DNA of 64,000 bases from Apoda limacodes (GCA_946406115.1 OX291552.1:2728001-2792000); one strand, 5' to 3'; positions 22,720 to 35,560 are shown, numbered from the stretch's first letter. Notes: generated by a model from the sequence alone, not told the origin. Numbers and translations are program-made.

Positions 22720-22788
22720 TATTTGAGTGTTAAGCGCGAATCGTGTGTAAAGGTTTTCACTTTTGCCGGCACTCCCGGAGTGCAACTC
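22719..22788 (+). mobile_element. MITE family M1, truncated end copy
   Basis: ATATTTGAGTGTTAAGCGCG, AATCGTGTGTAAAGG, then GTTTTCACTTTTGCCGGCAC and TCCCGGAGTGCAACTC are the reverse complement of 59684-59753. Only about 70 bp of the element is present, joined directly to a LINE fragment. Confidence 0.8.
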
Positions 22789-22879
22789 GTTTTTTTTTTA
22801 TATCATTGTGAATGTTCAAAAAGCAACTCAGCGGTTTCCTTGTGCCGATGCATTTATTTTTGAGGAGCGTTGCACTATA

Positions 22880-22998
22880 GCGAGCCAGTTTGACTAGATT
22901 TTTGGCAACGACCGCCTGCGCTGGAGTTCACCACCACCCGCCGCCCTGCCGCCCTCCCGGCCCCCGCGACCCGCAACACTACCCGCGGCCAGTCGTTA
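22880..22998. other. GC-rich intronic island
   Basis: The run CACCACCCGCCGCCCTGCCG, CCCTCCCGGCCCCCGCGACC stands out sharply from AT-rich DNA. No splice-bounded reading frame is convincing on either strand. Candidate regulatory DNA, or a fragment of a GC-rich element. Confidence 0.35.
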
Positions 22999-23355
22999 TA
23001 AAAGTTCATGACTTAGAGCTTGCTTCTAAGAATAAAAGATATTTAAATCCATTTCAAATCTTAACTAACTAATAAACATGGGTGTTAAAAGAACAAGTGG
23101 TGGTTATAGGTATATGCATCAGTCTTGTTGTTGAGTAGCAGTTTACTAGATTCACGCTTTATACTAACCGACTTCAAAAAAAATGTATTAATTAGACCTA
23201 TAAATATATAGATACTACTACAATAATTATGTGGTTTTGTTAGAATTGCACAATATTCATGCATTGCTTTTGTGGTCTCTAAACGGATGTGCCAAATTTT
23301 ATAAGTGTATGTATGTATGTGTATGTAGTAGTAGTAGTCATATAATTTATTGCAC

Positions 23356-23495
23356 ATACAAATATACAAATAATAATAAAAAAATACAAATAACAATAAA
23401 AATACACAAATAACAATAAAAAGATACAAATAACATTAAAAACACACAAATAACAATAAAAAGATACAAATAACAATAAAAATATACAAAATAAA
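23356..23495 (+). repeat. AT-rich ~21-22 bp tandem repeat
   Basis: About six units of the type ATACAAATAACAATAAAAA, preceded by GTAT/GTAG simple repeats (23304-23340). The long minus-strand frames over it (YYYLYIFI-like) are low-complexity artefacts. Confidence 0.85.
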
Positions 23496-23589
23496 TACGG
23501 GGAATAGGAAGTGCAGGTGATATATTTCACATATATAGGTATATAATTACATATATTACAATTAATAAATACAAACATATTTTAATTAG

Positions 23590-24000
23590 TCAACCGACTT
23601 CAAAAGAGGAGGAGGTTCGCAATTCGGATGTTAATATTTTTTTTATGTATGTAATATATAGACGGATTTGAAAAATTCTTTTTTATTTAAAAGCGTATAC
23701 TTCCGAGGCGGTCCAATATTAATGTATTGCATTTCAAACTAAAACTTTTGGCCAAAAAAAATAAACTGGTATAACATTTTTTGACTAGTATGGCTGTTTT
23801 TATTGTACGAAAAAAGCAATTCGTCACTCAAAAGTGAAAAATAAAAACTTTTTAACCAAAAAAAAAAGAACCGGCTTCAAAAAGATGCACTAAAAAGCAG
23901 ATATTTAGAATTGAGTAATTATTTTTACGTTTTTAGTTTTTATGCATCTTTTTGAATTCGATGGTTTTTTCTTGTTAAAAAGTTTTTTTAATAATATATA
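23590..24000 (+). repeat. 'CCGACTTCAAAA...GGAGGAGG' dispersed repeat
   Basis: Starts ACCGACTTCAAAAGAGGAGG and continues in parallel with 44756-45090 (GAAAAATTCTTTTTTATTTAAAAG, CTAAAACTTTTGG). A hairpin-like pair (GGCTTCAAAAAGATGC at about 23874 and GCATCTTTTTGAA at about 23943) follows. Common lepidopteran repeat of unclear origin. Confidence 0.7.
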
Positions 24001-24330
24001 CTAATAATAAAAAATACACTATCGATTTAAATTACGGAAATGAGAGATAGAGCATAGAAAAATAATTGGGAGCCATTTGAGCTTTGATCAGTATTCTCAA
24101 TGTATGTTTGTCCATGTATATCTCATACACAAGTGATAAGATTTTAATAATACTTTTTTTAAAATTAGGAACCGTTCTCATAGTTGAACGGTGCAAGTTT
24201 TATTAAAATTGGTTCAGTAGTTTTTACCATATGACCAATCACTAGAAAAACATGTCGTCTCGGTTTAACGTGGCAGTTCTGAGTAGTACTTAATTCGTGT
24301 TACCCGATATCTTCGCCGATCGTGAGCCGA

Positions 24331-24475
24331 TTTCATACCAATAAGGTTGCAAACAAGTAGACAGCCCGTCTGATGCCAAGTGGTCACCGTATCCTACTGA
24401 CGTTGGCCTCGCTATCCAGTGACATTACTCACGCATTGAATAACCCTATACTTCTCTAAGAACCCTATACTTTTT
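24331..24475 (-). pseudogene. LINE 3' tip fragment
   Basis: Plus-strand words GTTGCAAACAAGTAGACAGC, CCGTCTGATGCCAAGTGGTC and ACCGTATCCTACTGACG match the 3' end of the common LINE in reverse. Heavily mutated, hence an old copy. Confidence 0.7.
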
Positions 24476-25394
24476 AATTAGCAATGGTGATCCCTTCTAT
24501 ATCCCAGTACCTACTACAAATTAAAAAAATTACACCGCTAAAGTCCACTAAAAAATAAAAAATAAATCTTACGCACATAAAACATTGAGTTTTATGATTT
24601 TTCCTTCAAGTCAAAAAATAGCTGACTCGTGTCTTTGCTGCAAGTTTTCTCACAAATAAAGGTAAAAAGTTGTATTTATCACACAAGAGCAAATAATTCT
24701 TTTAAGTCTCTTTAAACCCCTTACTGTGCTCAGTAGTCTCTATTAAAGTTACTCGCTAAGCTCGTGGTTCAGTTCTAGATAACTTCGCTTACTCGGGATT
24801 TAAAGTTCCACACCAAACATAAAACAACTTAGCTCACTAGAAAAACAAATAACTATTTTAAAACATTAATAATTATCTTCATTAATACGTAAAGTACAAA
24901 TGCCCACATACGTATCGTAAATAATAATTTCAATTAAATTTTAAAATTAAAAACTAGATAAAATTAAGGATCTACCATTACATTTGTTCAAAAAAAGATT
25001 AGTGTCAATTCTTACAGAAAAATGTTATTACACAATAAAGGACTTTATGAGTGATTCTTTATTATCATTAGTATGGTATCTTTTAGTATTAAATTTTTTA
25101 GAACGGTGTATTTTAGTGCATGCTTGAATATTTGTACGCCGCAATCAACGGCAAAACATAAAGAACACAAAATCTGTTATAAAAAACCTGTATTATCTTA
25201 ACTATGTTTAACAAATAAAAACTATTTGTATTTGTAGATAAACTCAAACAATACATATATACCCTAAACTCAATTAAAAACGATATTAAATTTTAATAAA
25301 ACTATAATAATTTAAATAAAAAGCATAATTAAAATTTGTTAAAAACGGACGTAATGGGGTAGTGTGCCTCGCAAATTTAAACTATTACTGAAGC
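24476..25394. other. Intronic, no gene seen
   Basis: AT-rich DNA; no element recognised. Confidence 0.35.
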
Positions 25395-25590
25395 ATATTG
25401 TGTGTTTTTGTTTATACAGAAGTAGTTTGTGTCTATGTACATATGTAACAGTTTATAACACACTTTACTTGCATGACACCAATTTCAAACTGTGATTCTG
25501 ATCAGATTTTTGGAAATTAGTAATTATTTTTATCTTTTTAGTGCATCTTTTTGAAGCCGGGTGTTTTTTTGTTAAAAGGTTTTTATAACG
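25395..25590 (-). repeat. Copy of the 45.1-kb hairpin-type repeat
   Basis: CATGACACCAATTTCAAACT, TCAGATTTTTGGAAATTAGT and GCATCTTTTTGAAGCCGG match 45170-45260 and the GGCTTCAAAAAGATGC word of 45069 in reverse, so it belongs to the CCGACTTC repeat family. Confidence 0.6.
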
Positions 25591-25789
25591 TATGCTTTAA
25601 GGTTTTTTATTTCTTACTTTTTAGAATTATGTGAAAATAAATATGAAGGTTGTTGTTGTATTACAGACCTTAAACTAAAATCGTTTAAAGCTTGTATATA
25701 GGTATATAACACTGTTTTGAAGTTTGAAGCTTGTATATAACACTGTTTCACGATAGGCCAAAAGCAACACAAACACGTTTGTTGTATAC

Positions 25790-26100
25790 TTTTTTAGGGT
25801 CCCGAATTCAATAAGGAATCCTTATATATTCGCCATGTCCGTACGTTTGTTTGTCCGTGTGTCCGCGGCTTAGCTCAGAGACTTTTTATGCTAGAAAGCT
25901 GTAATTTGGCATGAATATATCTAATACTACACATAAAGTTAGAATGATTTTTTTTCATGTCTAACTCATAGGGTAGGGTGTCGTTGCATAGGTCATTCAA
26001 AAATATTGTGGGTGTGTGAAAACTAATTTTTTGATTTAGATTTACATATTTCGCACACGGATGTATTAGTGCTAATTTTGTCCCCCCCTTCCTCACAGCT
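25790..26100 (+). repeat. GGGTTCCGTA dispersed repeat, degenerate copy
   Basis: TTTTTTAGGGTCCCGAATTC, AATAAGGAATCCTTATATAT, TCGCCATGTCCGTACG, GTGTCCGCGGCTTAGCTCAG and CTAGAAAGCTGTAATTTGGC parallel the copy at 12806 in order. Confidence 0.7.
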
Positions 26101-27187
26101 ATGTGGTTGTTTATGGATATGTAAAGAAATTCGCGGTAGTAGGTAGTATATATAACCGAGTAAGAAGGAAAACTATCACAGCAAGGCTAGACTAGGCTTT
26201 ACAAGTTGGGGTAAGTACCAGGTAACCTCTTCGTGACTCGAATTCACGCGGATAACTCGCGCGCTGTCCTTGCAGTGCATGGGTATCTATGTGGTTTTCA
26301 AAAGCATAAAAAAAAAAGACTTTACAAGTTGGCGAGTTATAAAATGTACTTGAAGAAGTAAAAATCGCTTTTTTTTTTAAATACAACAAATTACAGGTAA
26401 AGTTCAAAAGCAGAACCCTATTTAACAAAGATATTTCATCCAAATCGTTAGAGCTGTTTCCAACATGCATAAATATATATTTTCAAGAATTGCTCGTTTA
26501 ATTATATAAGGTTAGATGATTACTTTAGAATAACGCATTGGAGTGGGCGGTGCTTAACGGTGCTTGGCGGTACGGACACAAAATCGGTTTGTAATAGGTT
26601 TTTCAAATATTGGTATTACTAACTTAATGCGTGCACTCGACCGGCTTTTCATTATTTGTTATAAAATAATAATACACGAGTATATTATAGAAATAATACT
26701 TATTTTTTGAAAATTTCAGGTTTCTAGCTTCTTCGGTCTAGAAGATAGAGCTATTTATAGGTCGGGGAGACGTAGGTACATACCAACAGACAAAGTTGGC
26801 TTAGTAATATGTTGTGTACGAAACCATAAAAAACTATAAAACAGTAAACAATTGAATTCAAATTCAAAGAAAAAGGGTCAATTTATGCGTCGTTTTATTG
26901 TATTTAAGAATGGGCCGTTTGTGTACGAACCAATAACGCACCCTTTAGTTCTTGGGGTTTGGTGTGGAATTCGCGCAAACGGTAAATTATGGGTGTTAAC
27001 GGGAGAGCCCTCAGGCTGCTGTTTCATCACGACAATAGTACCGTCAGCATACAGTCAAAATAAATGTAAATAAAAAAAAAATACCTTTTCTCTTTACTAA
27101 TTACTTATTTACTCATGCTGATACATCAGGATAGTGAAAATTGATATAATCTCTCATCACCACTGAAAATCACATTAAAATTCTTCC
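26101..27187. other. Intronic, no gene seen
   Basis: AT-rich DNA with a few GC-richer words near 26235-26285. A 73-codon plus frame at 26852-27073 has no domain. Nothing supported. Confidence 0.35.
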
Positions 27188-27269
27188 AGTCATAGCGTAA
27201 TATGTTGTTACGCTATGTTCCAGTTGAATACTATACCATAGCGTAATAACTAGTTATTATGCTATGACT
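27188..27269. repeat. Clover-like cluster of palindromes
   Basis: CATAGCGTAA at 27191 pairs with TTACGCTATG at 27208 (loop of 7). 27237-27266 is a 30-bp palindrome with one mismatch around TAACTAGTTA. The outer word AGTCATAG pairs with CTATGACT. The same word thus occurs four times in alternating orientation within 82 bp. Confidence 0.85.
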
Positions 27270-27289
27270 ATAGGTACTACATAGATTTT

Positions 27290-27800
27290 GCCAGCAGCTC
27301 CGCCCGCCCTTATTTCGGTTATTAAATCCTTCATTATAGTAATGAAATTTGCTATAGCTGTTGCTATAATTCGTTTAAGCTCGGTCATAGTTATTCCCAT
27401 GGGAAATCATATTTTTTCGGGATAAAAAGTAGCCTATATGTTAATCTGGGTAGTAACAAATATGTGTGCCACTACGTTTTCATAACGATTCAGTCGTTAG
27501 CTAGTTATAGAGTAACTCACATCCATCCATCCAGACATACTTTCACATTAATAATATTAATAGGATTTTTGTAGAATCATAATAGGATTTTGAAAAAATT
27601 AAAAATTCTCATTTACAATGGCTCCCTGTCCTGTGACTTAAATAAATAACAGTGTATACAATATGTATATCATCCTACTAATATTATAAATGTGAAAGTA
27701 TGTCTGGATGATTGTTACTCAATCACGCTTCAACCACTGCACGGATTGGGATGAAACTTGGCACACACATAGGTTAGGTCCTGTAATAGGCCGCTGGCAA
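27290..27800. repeat. 'GCCCGC...CCTATATGTTAATC' dispersed repeat and its partner
   Basis: CGGGATAAAAAGTAGCCTAT, ATGTTAATCTGGGTAGTAAC, CATCCATCCATCCAGACATA and AATATTAATAGGAT follow in the order known from a widespread lepidopteran repeat. 27672-27790 (TCCTACTAATATTATAAATG, GCACGGATTGGGATGAAACT) is the usual start of the same class. 31597-32070 holds another copy. Confidence 0.6.
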
Positions 27801-30800
27801 AATATAGTAATCTCATATTTTAATTTATTGCTATTAAAATTAAATTAAAATTTAATTTAAGTAAAAGTAAAGACTTTGAAAGTAAATTAGTGTAAAGACA
27901 TTATGTACTCATGTCCATGTCCGTATGTTCTGAAAGAAAATTGAATAAGAAAACAGCCAATCAATTTGTGTTGCCAACTGTACATTCCAGTTCCCTTTAA
28001 GGATTATCATCCCAATCTGAAGTTGGCCCGTCTGCTCGGACCCGGAAGTTTTAGGCCGTCTCCGATCTCCGACAGTTTCGGCAAACTCTCCACGTGGCTT
28101 ACTTAAATCCCTTGCTAACTGCTGCCTCAATCCGTTTGGGCTTATTCCAATCCTGTGAAAGTTGGTGACTGTTTGAATGTAGGATTGATTTTAGTTGGTT
28201 TGGCTTCCATAGGAATATCGATACCTAAATAAAGTTTTAATTGCTATGTGTTAAATGACAGTCACATTTATGCATATATAAATACGGCAATATACAGTTT
28301 GTTGGGAATAACAAATTGGTCTAAACTAATATGAAAGCTATAAGTAATTGAAATATAATTTAAATAATATATAACTTATTATAATTTCAATTCTAAAAGT
28401 AAAAAGTATTTGTATGTATTTGATGTTTTTGGGTAACATAAAATTTTATATTATTATTATTACCTACTTTGTTTAATATTTTTAAAAACCAGTTTTTGCA
28501 CCTTCAGTAACGCCTTTCTGTTTAGCTAATGGTCGACTTGCACAGAATGCCTTAAGACATTAAGTTCACTATTTTGTACATTTTATTTTTAAGCAGTTGG
28601 CAATAAAGTTACATTCAGACAATTCGACATCAGGGCCACGGTCAAAAATACTCTACCCCAGTAGAGTATGATGCTGTATTTTTCTACATTGCAGTGATGT
28701 GGACTACCACTCAGGTATTAGCTTTATGAACGCGCCTCTGATAACTTTAGTAGATTATAACGATAGTCACCCATATGTATATGTTAATTCTGATATTTTA
28801 TTAACCAACAAAAAAATGATGTGCCAAAAATTTAATGAAACAAGTGAATTCAACCTCAGTAGTTAATTTGCACATCAGCATAACGTCTTATGCTAACAAC
28901 ACGCGAGGACTTGCGCCAACCCTGCGGAGTGCGGTAATCTCCTCTCGTGTGGCAACCCTGACGAGTACTGTTCACTGATTAAGGGCATCTTGTGAGGGAA
29001 AATAATGCCATACATCGCTCGCGGCTCATTTGTGTACATTGCGAGATGCCAGTTATAGGCGGTCGCGGAAGAGATATGGTCCCTAAAAAATAGGTATATT
29101 TATAATTCAGATTTTGGTAATAAAAAAAATATTTCTGGGCATAGTTATATTTTTAGAGGATAAAAAACACAATGTTTGAAAGAGGTAAGAAGAGAGAAGT
29201 AAGAAGGAGTTTGAACAATCCAAAAAACTATTAGTTTAAGTTAGGCAATTATAAAAACATTGCAAACATTATATACTATGATTTGAAAAACCTGTATGGC
29301 AGTAACTACCGCACTAGCAATTTTTCTTTGTTTGTCTTGATTTCAAAGAAATTTTAAAACAAATGGACACATATTGGATCCGCCATTTCGAATTAAAGAA
29401 AAAACTAATACAAGATTTGAAGTCAGCTCCAATCGCAATACCTAATAGAACTTAGTTTTTTCGACATCAAAGAATGTTTGCTAATAAATGAATGCCATTT
29501 TTAATTATAAAAATTTAATAATTTTTTTTAATTCAGTACCCTCGAAAACCTAACAGTACTTAGTTTCATCAAAATCGAAGACAAATGTACAAAAAAAAAA
29601 CCGCCAAAATCACCTTACGTGATTATTTATGGACGCCCCCCCCCCCCCCTTATCAATAAAAAACGAACCAGTATTTCTAAAAACTAATCATCTCGATTTC
29701 GGGTTAAGGGGAATCGATTAAAATCGATGAAGCAATTTGGTCATTTAGTTCGTTCTTAAAATACTCCTCCAACAAATTTTTACCCAAATTTTCCTTTTTA
29801 GCATATTGCGACCAATATATAAGGCTACTTCTATGAAAATGGTGCTTCACTCATCAAAACACTATAAATAATATCTATCCAGTGTATGTTTACTTCAGAA
29901 AGGCTTTTCACCGTGTTAAGGCTTTACATATCGTTATTGTTTACAAAGAAATAGCTCCATGAAAATCAATGAAACCTATTTTTGCATAAACACGATTAGA
30001 AATACTTTTCATAATAGAAAAAAAAATGCAAGAAATATATACGTTATCCCATCATTCTGGGATAAAATATCGATACATACCTACAAACCTTTCACAGATA
30101 TAGTAAAGCTCCTGACAGTAAATAGCTATTTTTTCATTACTTTTCCCGTTGCCTTGTCGAATTTGAGAGACACCTACGCAGAACAAAGTTGACGTTTTGT
30201 TGACTGTTTGAGAGGCAAGACCACTGAGGATCACTAACGAAAGTAGCAGTGAGCGGGCGCGATGATTATTTTACTATGCATCCAGGCAGGCATTTCAAGC
30301 TGCTATCGAATTTTCTAGGCTAAGATAGCCGAGTATTCCCTTTTCTTTGAAGACGATTCTTCGACCGCCGATCTTTGCTGCAGTTTTTTTGTCATTTCTC
30401 TTAAAGGAGGAGAAAACTCTTAGTAAAGTTTTGTATGTTTTTACAATTTGTTTGTAATTTTTTGAACATAAACAGTTTGGCAAATTAAATTTGTTATCAC
30501 ATAACAATAAATTAATTGTTTAGTACTAACGGGTAACATTCAAATACCTTTATAATTATTCATTCCTATACAAATTTTAACACTTAATATTAGAATTATG
30601 AATTAGTACTTTATGTTGGCGATATTCTCTAATAAAGAAATAAAAATAAAATAAACATTAATATTTTATTATTAACTGAGATTTTGAAATCGCTTCCTCT
30701 CATCACTCACAGCTTTCGACCCAAGTCATTTGCTGTTCTTGTTAAGAATTTGAGTCAGAGATTTGTCTGCGCAACTTTTAAATGTCTTACGTTTTCATCA

Positions 30801-31590
30801 GCTATGTTCCTAATTAAACGCGATGACGCGAAATATTTTTAAAATTTTTTTTTTTTTGTGTGTTTTAATCGCCATACTTATTATACCGAAAATATTAATA
30901 GTTTTTGGGTAGTAAAATACTTTTTAAAATCATATTAAGTACGGAACCCTCGGGGCGCGAGTCGGCGAGTTAAATTTCTCCATCAAAAACGCTTCAAAGG
31001 AAAATTTCTTGTCACACATTGGATAGACAAAGAGTTACGGTAAAGCTTCAAATAATAAAAAGTAGGCTACAAGGAGTCGCAAGTGTGAGTGATACGAGTC
31101 ACAACAGAGTGGGGTCGACGTGCCGAGGACAAAGGGGCGAGGCGATGCCCCGGGGGCCACCGAGGTGTCCTTGCGGAGACATTACCGCGTTACCTCATCA
31201 CTAACGCTCTCATCTTCCGTCATCATCGTGTGGCACATATTTATCTTACACAAGCAGCAGCCCGTAGTTCTGGATGATTGTTCTTCTAATTCTGAATTCC
31301 TTAAAACTGCAGTTCTGCGTATATGCGTGGGTATGAGACACGAATTTACATGGCTTTGGAAACAGGCCCATAGAAAATATCACACGTTTGCCACGTAAAG
31401 TTTGTGACTGAAACGAACAGTAGACTATATCTAAGCTATCCAATAGAGATACATCAATCACTCCATCAGCTTTCACATTGCAGGATTAACAGTGAACAGG
31501 ATTTAAATGAATATCTAAGGGTAAATTCGAATATGGTAATCTAAGGAGTAAGACTTTCTTATCCAATCTGTAATCGGGATAACTTTTTAT
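27801..31590. other. Intronic, no gene seen
   Basis: About 3.8 kb, mostly AT-rich. GC-richer patches lie at 28015-28110, 28900-29060 and 31075-31200; none is bounded by convincing splice sites in an open frame. A run of about 14 C residues starts near 29636. A GGAACCCTCGGGGCGCGAGT scrap near 30943 belongs to the GGGTTCCGTA family in reverse. Confidence 0.4.
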
Positions 31591-31596
31591 AACAAA

Positions 31597-32070
31597 CTAG
31601 CTGCTGCCCGCGACGTGAACGTGAACCCTATACTATAACATCACTTTTTGTGAACAAAACCATAGCGCGATCTAATTCGACGCCAACGCTATCTAGTTAG
31701 CAAATAGGAAACATTTTTATATGGTGAAAAATTATAACACATCTTAGTTATGACTTTACACGATTTTTAACATAAAATAAATGGCTATGTGTGAGTAGAA
31801 TAATTAATGATTAAGAAGCAAGTCAAATATTCATCGTTAGATTACACGTTGTTACAGAATGCGTTGAAGAAATAAAGATTCACTGCTCGTTCCCCGTAGG
31901 TAATAGCGTGATAATATGTAGCCTATATGTTGACCCGACTTCTTAATAATATTCATTTGAAGTAAATCCATGCAGTACTTTTTGAGTTTATCCCGAACAT
32001 ACATACAGACAAACAGACAAAAATTGTAAAAACTATATTTTTGGCTTGGGTATCGATTGTAGATCACATC
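31597..32070 (+). repeat. 'ACTAGCTGCTGCCCGCGAC' dispersed repeat
   Basis: Starts ACTAGCTGCTGCCCGCGACG, then GTAGCCTATATGTTGACCCG, AGTAAATCCATGCAGTACTT and CATACATACAGACAAACAGA. This order matches the common lepidopteran repeat whose other copy is near 27290. Non-coding. Confidence 0.65.
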
Positions 32071-32299
32071 CCAAGTATTTTTTAAAAAAAATATTCAATG
32101 TACAGTTTTGACTTTCCTACCATTTTATTATATGTATAGATATATATGGTGGCAAAACATGGCCATCTATTGGGTACTTAAAGGTGTGATTTAAGTTCTT
32201 AGATTATTAATATATTGCGGGTATGTGTGTAATTAATAAGGATAGAGGGGACAACCACACTTATACACCATGCTATACTCTCTCTCAGTAACTCTTTTA

Positions 32300-35200
32300 G
32301 TCTGGTCAACATGTACCTTTTTGGGTGAAATTTTTGTATAGTCTCCGAAAATTACGATCAAGGTGTCATTCGATTCGGAATATTATGTAGAAAGTTTAAG
32401 AAAAAGTTCCAACAGGGGCCGATGAAAATTGCAAAAGTTATAAACAATTTAAAAAAAAAAAAGTAGGGGTTGGGTTTTTTTTGAATATCTCAAAAACTAT
32501 CAAAGATATTCGAAATTTGAAAAAAGATCTGAAAAGAGGAGGAAATTTCCTAAAAAAAAATCCTGCCTCCCGGAACTGTATCTTTAATATTTATAATTTT
32601 TACGGAGCCCTGAAAATAGCGCTAAAAGCGGGTAGTCTGGCTTCCGCTCGCGATTTGTCATTCGGACACTGTAACAATAAAAATCATTTTAACATATTAA
32701 ATATGAATATTAAGGAATAAAAAAAATTTAGTACTATTGGGATATATAAATGAACAATAATCCGTAGGCGAAAAATTTTTATCCCCATTTTTCCATTAGT
32801 TATGCATTAGTTAATTAACTACTTTTTCTGAATAGAATGTTAACAGAAAAAACCTGATTATTATTAAACTACAACCCTAGGATTTTTTTCACTTCGTGGA
32901 GTTATTTTGAAAAGGCATTAAAATAGATCCCCGTTGGAAAAATTTAAAAATGTTAATTTTCCACTTTTTTATTAACAATCGAAAACATTAAAAAATTAAA
33001 AACTGCATAAAAGATATTACAAAAAATTTTGTTTTTCAAATATTTCAAATTTTATGATTTCTAACTGTTCAAAGTTACATGAAAATATTTTTTTTTAATT
33101 TTTTAACGCGGTTGTTTAAATAATTGTTATAAACAAATGCATTGTTTATAAGATAATCAACAAATTTTTTTCCTAATCTACTTGTCGATATAAATTATGA
33201 TTTTTAAGAAAAAATTTATTCCTTAAAAAAAATTATTTATTGCTATAAAATGCATTTCTTAATTAACAATCGTTTTTTACCACTAAATATAAATTATAAG
33301 GAACCATTTTTTCTCTAAAAATCATAAATTCTATTGTTCTTAAATATTCTGGATTTTTTTTTTTTTTTTTTCATTTTTTATTTGTTTATTTAATAAACAA
33401 TTTGTTATAAACAAATGGATTTTCTTACTTTATTTTTTTTTTAATTTGTAATTTAATTATAAATACAACTATGTATTATTTTTTATGAAATTTTTTTTTT
33501 ATCTATTTTTTATATAACTTTTAATATTTTTATGTCCTAAAATTTGCCCTTTTATCTCGCTCTTTTTCTTTTATAATTGGTATAACTTTTAAACTATTAT
33601 ATATACGACAATTATACTTCAAGTCGTTTTTATTCACTATAAATTAATGAACAATTTAAGCTTTTAACTTCAGCTCTAGCTCTATTATTTATGTTAATTA
33701 TTGACAATTGTTTATAAAAAATAAACCGAAAAAAAATTTTTCTTGTTTTTCTATTCCAAAACGTGGTTAAATGTTCATAAATTTATAATTATGAGCCTTT
33801 GATGACTCGCATTTTACTAATTTGCTGTCATTAAAAATTGATTACAATCCTATTTGCATAGACTTTTCCCGAAAAATTTTAAAACTCTTCCATTATGTTA
33901 ATTACATTTTAACGAGTGTTCTTTTATCAATCTTTCCATACTAAGATTCTTAAAATTACTTTAGAATTTTTTCGGTTTATTTTTTATAAACAATTGTCAA
34001 TAATTAAAATAAATAATAGAGCTAGAGCTGAAGTTAAAAGCTTAAATTGTTCATTAATTTATAGTGAATAAAAACGACTTGAAGTATAATTGTCGTATAT
34101 ATAATAGTTTCAAAGTTATACCAATTATAAAAGAAAAAGAGCGAGATAAAAAGGCCAATTTTAGGACATAAAAATATTAAAAGTTATATAAAAAATAGAT
34201 AAAAAAAAAATTTCATAAAAAATAATACATAGTTGTATTTATAATTAAATTACAAATTAAAAAAAAAATAAAGTAAGAAAATCCATTTGTTTATAACAAA
34301 TTGTTTATTAAATAAACAAATAAAAAATGAAAAAAAAAAAAAAAAATTCCAGAATATTTAAGAACAATAGAATTTATGATTTTTAGAGAAAAAATGGTTC
34401 CTTATAATTTATATTTAGTGGTAAAAAACGATTGTTAATTAAGAAATGCATTTTATAGCAATAAATAATTTTTTTTAAGGAATAAATTTTTTCTTAAAAA
34501 TCATAATTTATATCGACAAGTAGATTAGGAAAAAAAATTTGTTGATTATCTTATAAACAATGCATTTGTTTATAACAATTATTTAAACAATCGCGTTAAA
34601 AAAAAAAAAAAAAATTATTTTCATGTAACTTTGAACAGTTAGAAATCATAAAATTTGAAATATTTGAAAAACAAAATTTTTTTAATATCTTTTATGCAGT
34701 TTTTAATTTTTTAATGTTTTCGATTGTTTATAAAAAAGTGGAAAATTAACATTTTTAAATTTTTCCAACGGGGATCTATTTTAATGCCTTTTCAAAATAA
34801 CTCCACGAAGTGAAAAAAATCCTAGGGTTGTAGTTTAATAATAATCAGGTTTTTTCTGTTAACATTCTATTCAGAAAAAGTAGTTAATTAACTAATGCAT
34901 AACTAATGGAAAAATGGGGATAAAAATTTTTCGCCTACGGATTATTGTTCATTTATATATCCCAATAGTACTAAATTTTTTTTATTCCTTAATATTCATA
35001 TTTAATATGTTAAAATGATTTTTATTGTTACCGTGTCCGAATGACAAATCGCGAGCGGAAGCCAGACTACCCGCTTTTAGCGCTATTTTCAGGGCTCCGT
35101 AAAAATTATAAATATTAAAGATACAGTTCCGGGAGGCAAGACTTTTTTTTAGGAAATTTCCTCCTCTTTTCAGATCTTTTTTCAAATTTCGAATATCTTT

Positions 35201-35401
35201 GACAGTTTTCGAGATATTCAAAAAAAACCAAACCCCTACTTTTTTTTTTTAAATTGTTTATAACTTTTGCAATTTTCATCGGCCCCTGTTGGAACTTTTT
35301 CTTAAACTTTCTACATAATATTCCGAATCGAATGACACCTTGATCGTAATTTTCGGAGACTATACAAAAATTTCACCCAAAAAGGTACATGTTGACCAGA
35401 C
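32300..35401. mobile_element. 3.1-kb element made of two ~1.44-kb inverted arms, TA-flanked
   Basis: 32300-33740 and 33967-35401 are near-identical reverse complements; differences I see are isolated base changes and A/T run lengths. They leave a loop of about 225 bp. The ends read GTCTGGTCAACATGTACC and GGTACATGTTGACCAGAC, flanked by TA on both sides (32298-32299, 35402-35403), as for Tc1/mariner-type insertion. The repeat stops there: TTTT on the left does not pair with TTTC on the right. Each arm holds an identical-phase 79-codon frame (32481-32720 and 34982-35221), only four residues different between copies, in low-complexity AT-rich DNA. No transposase motif is seen. By form it is a foldback-like element or giant-TIR MITE. 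Confidence 0.85.
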
Positions 35402-35429
35402 TATTTCATAAACCAATTTAGTACTTGTG

Positions 35430-35560
35430 TTACAGGTGGTGAGCCTCTCACCGCAACACTGCATGTAATTGCCGTGTATCCGGACTAAGGTGTCTTAATA
35501 TATGTCCTATAAGTAGTGAATATTATATGTCCTATAAGCTGTATAGAAATAAGCTTTAAA
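35430..35560 (+). repeat. Dispersed repeat D1, copy 1
   Basis: TTACAGGTGGTGAGCCTCTC, CGCAACACTGCATG, CGGACTAAGGTGTCTT and TATGTCCTATAAG align in order with 55375-55510. It directly borders the 3.1-kb inverted-repeat element. Family unknown. Confidence 0.6.

Noticed and set aside
23085..23578. Minus frames rich in Phe/Tyr/Ile
   Set aside because: They are translations of an AT-rich tandem repeat and GTAT simple repeats.
32481..32720. A 79-residue protein gene present twice (also 34982-35221)
   Set aside because: It lies in both arms of the inverted-repeat element in low-complexity AT-rich DNA; duplication follows from the element structure, not from selection on a gene.
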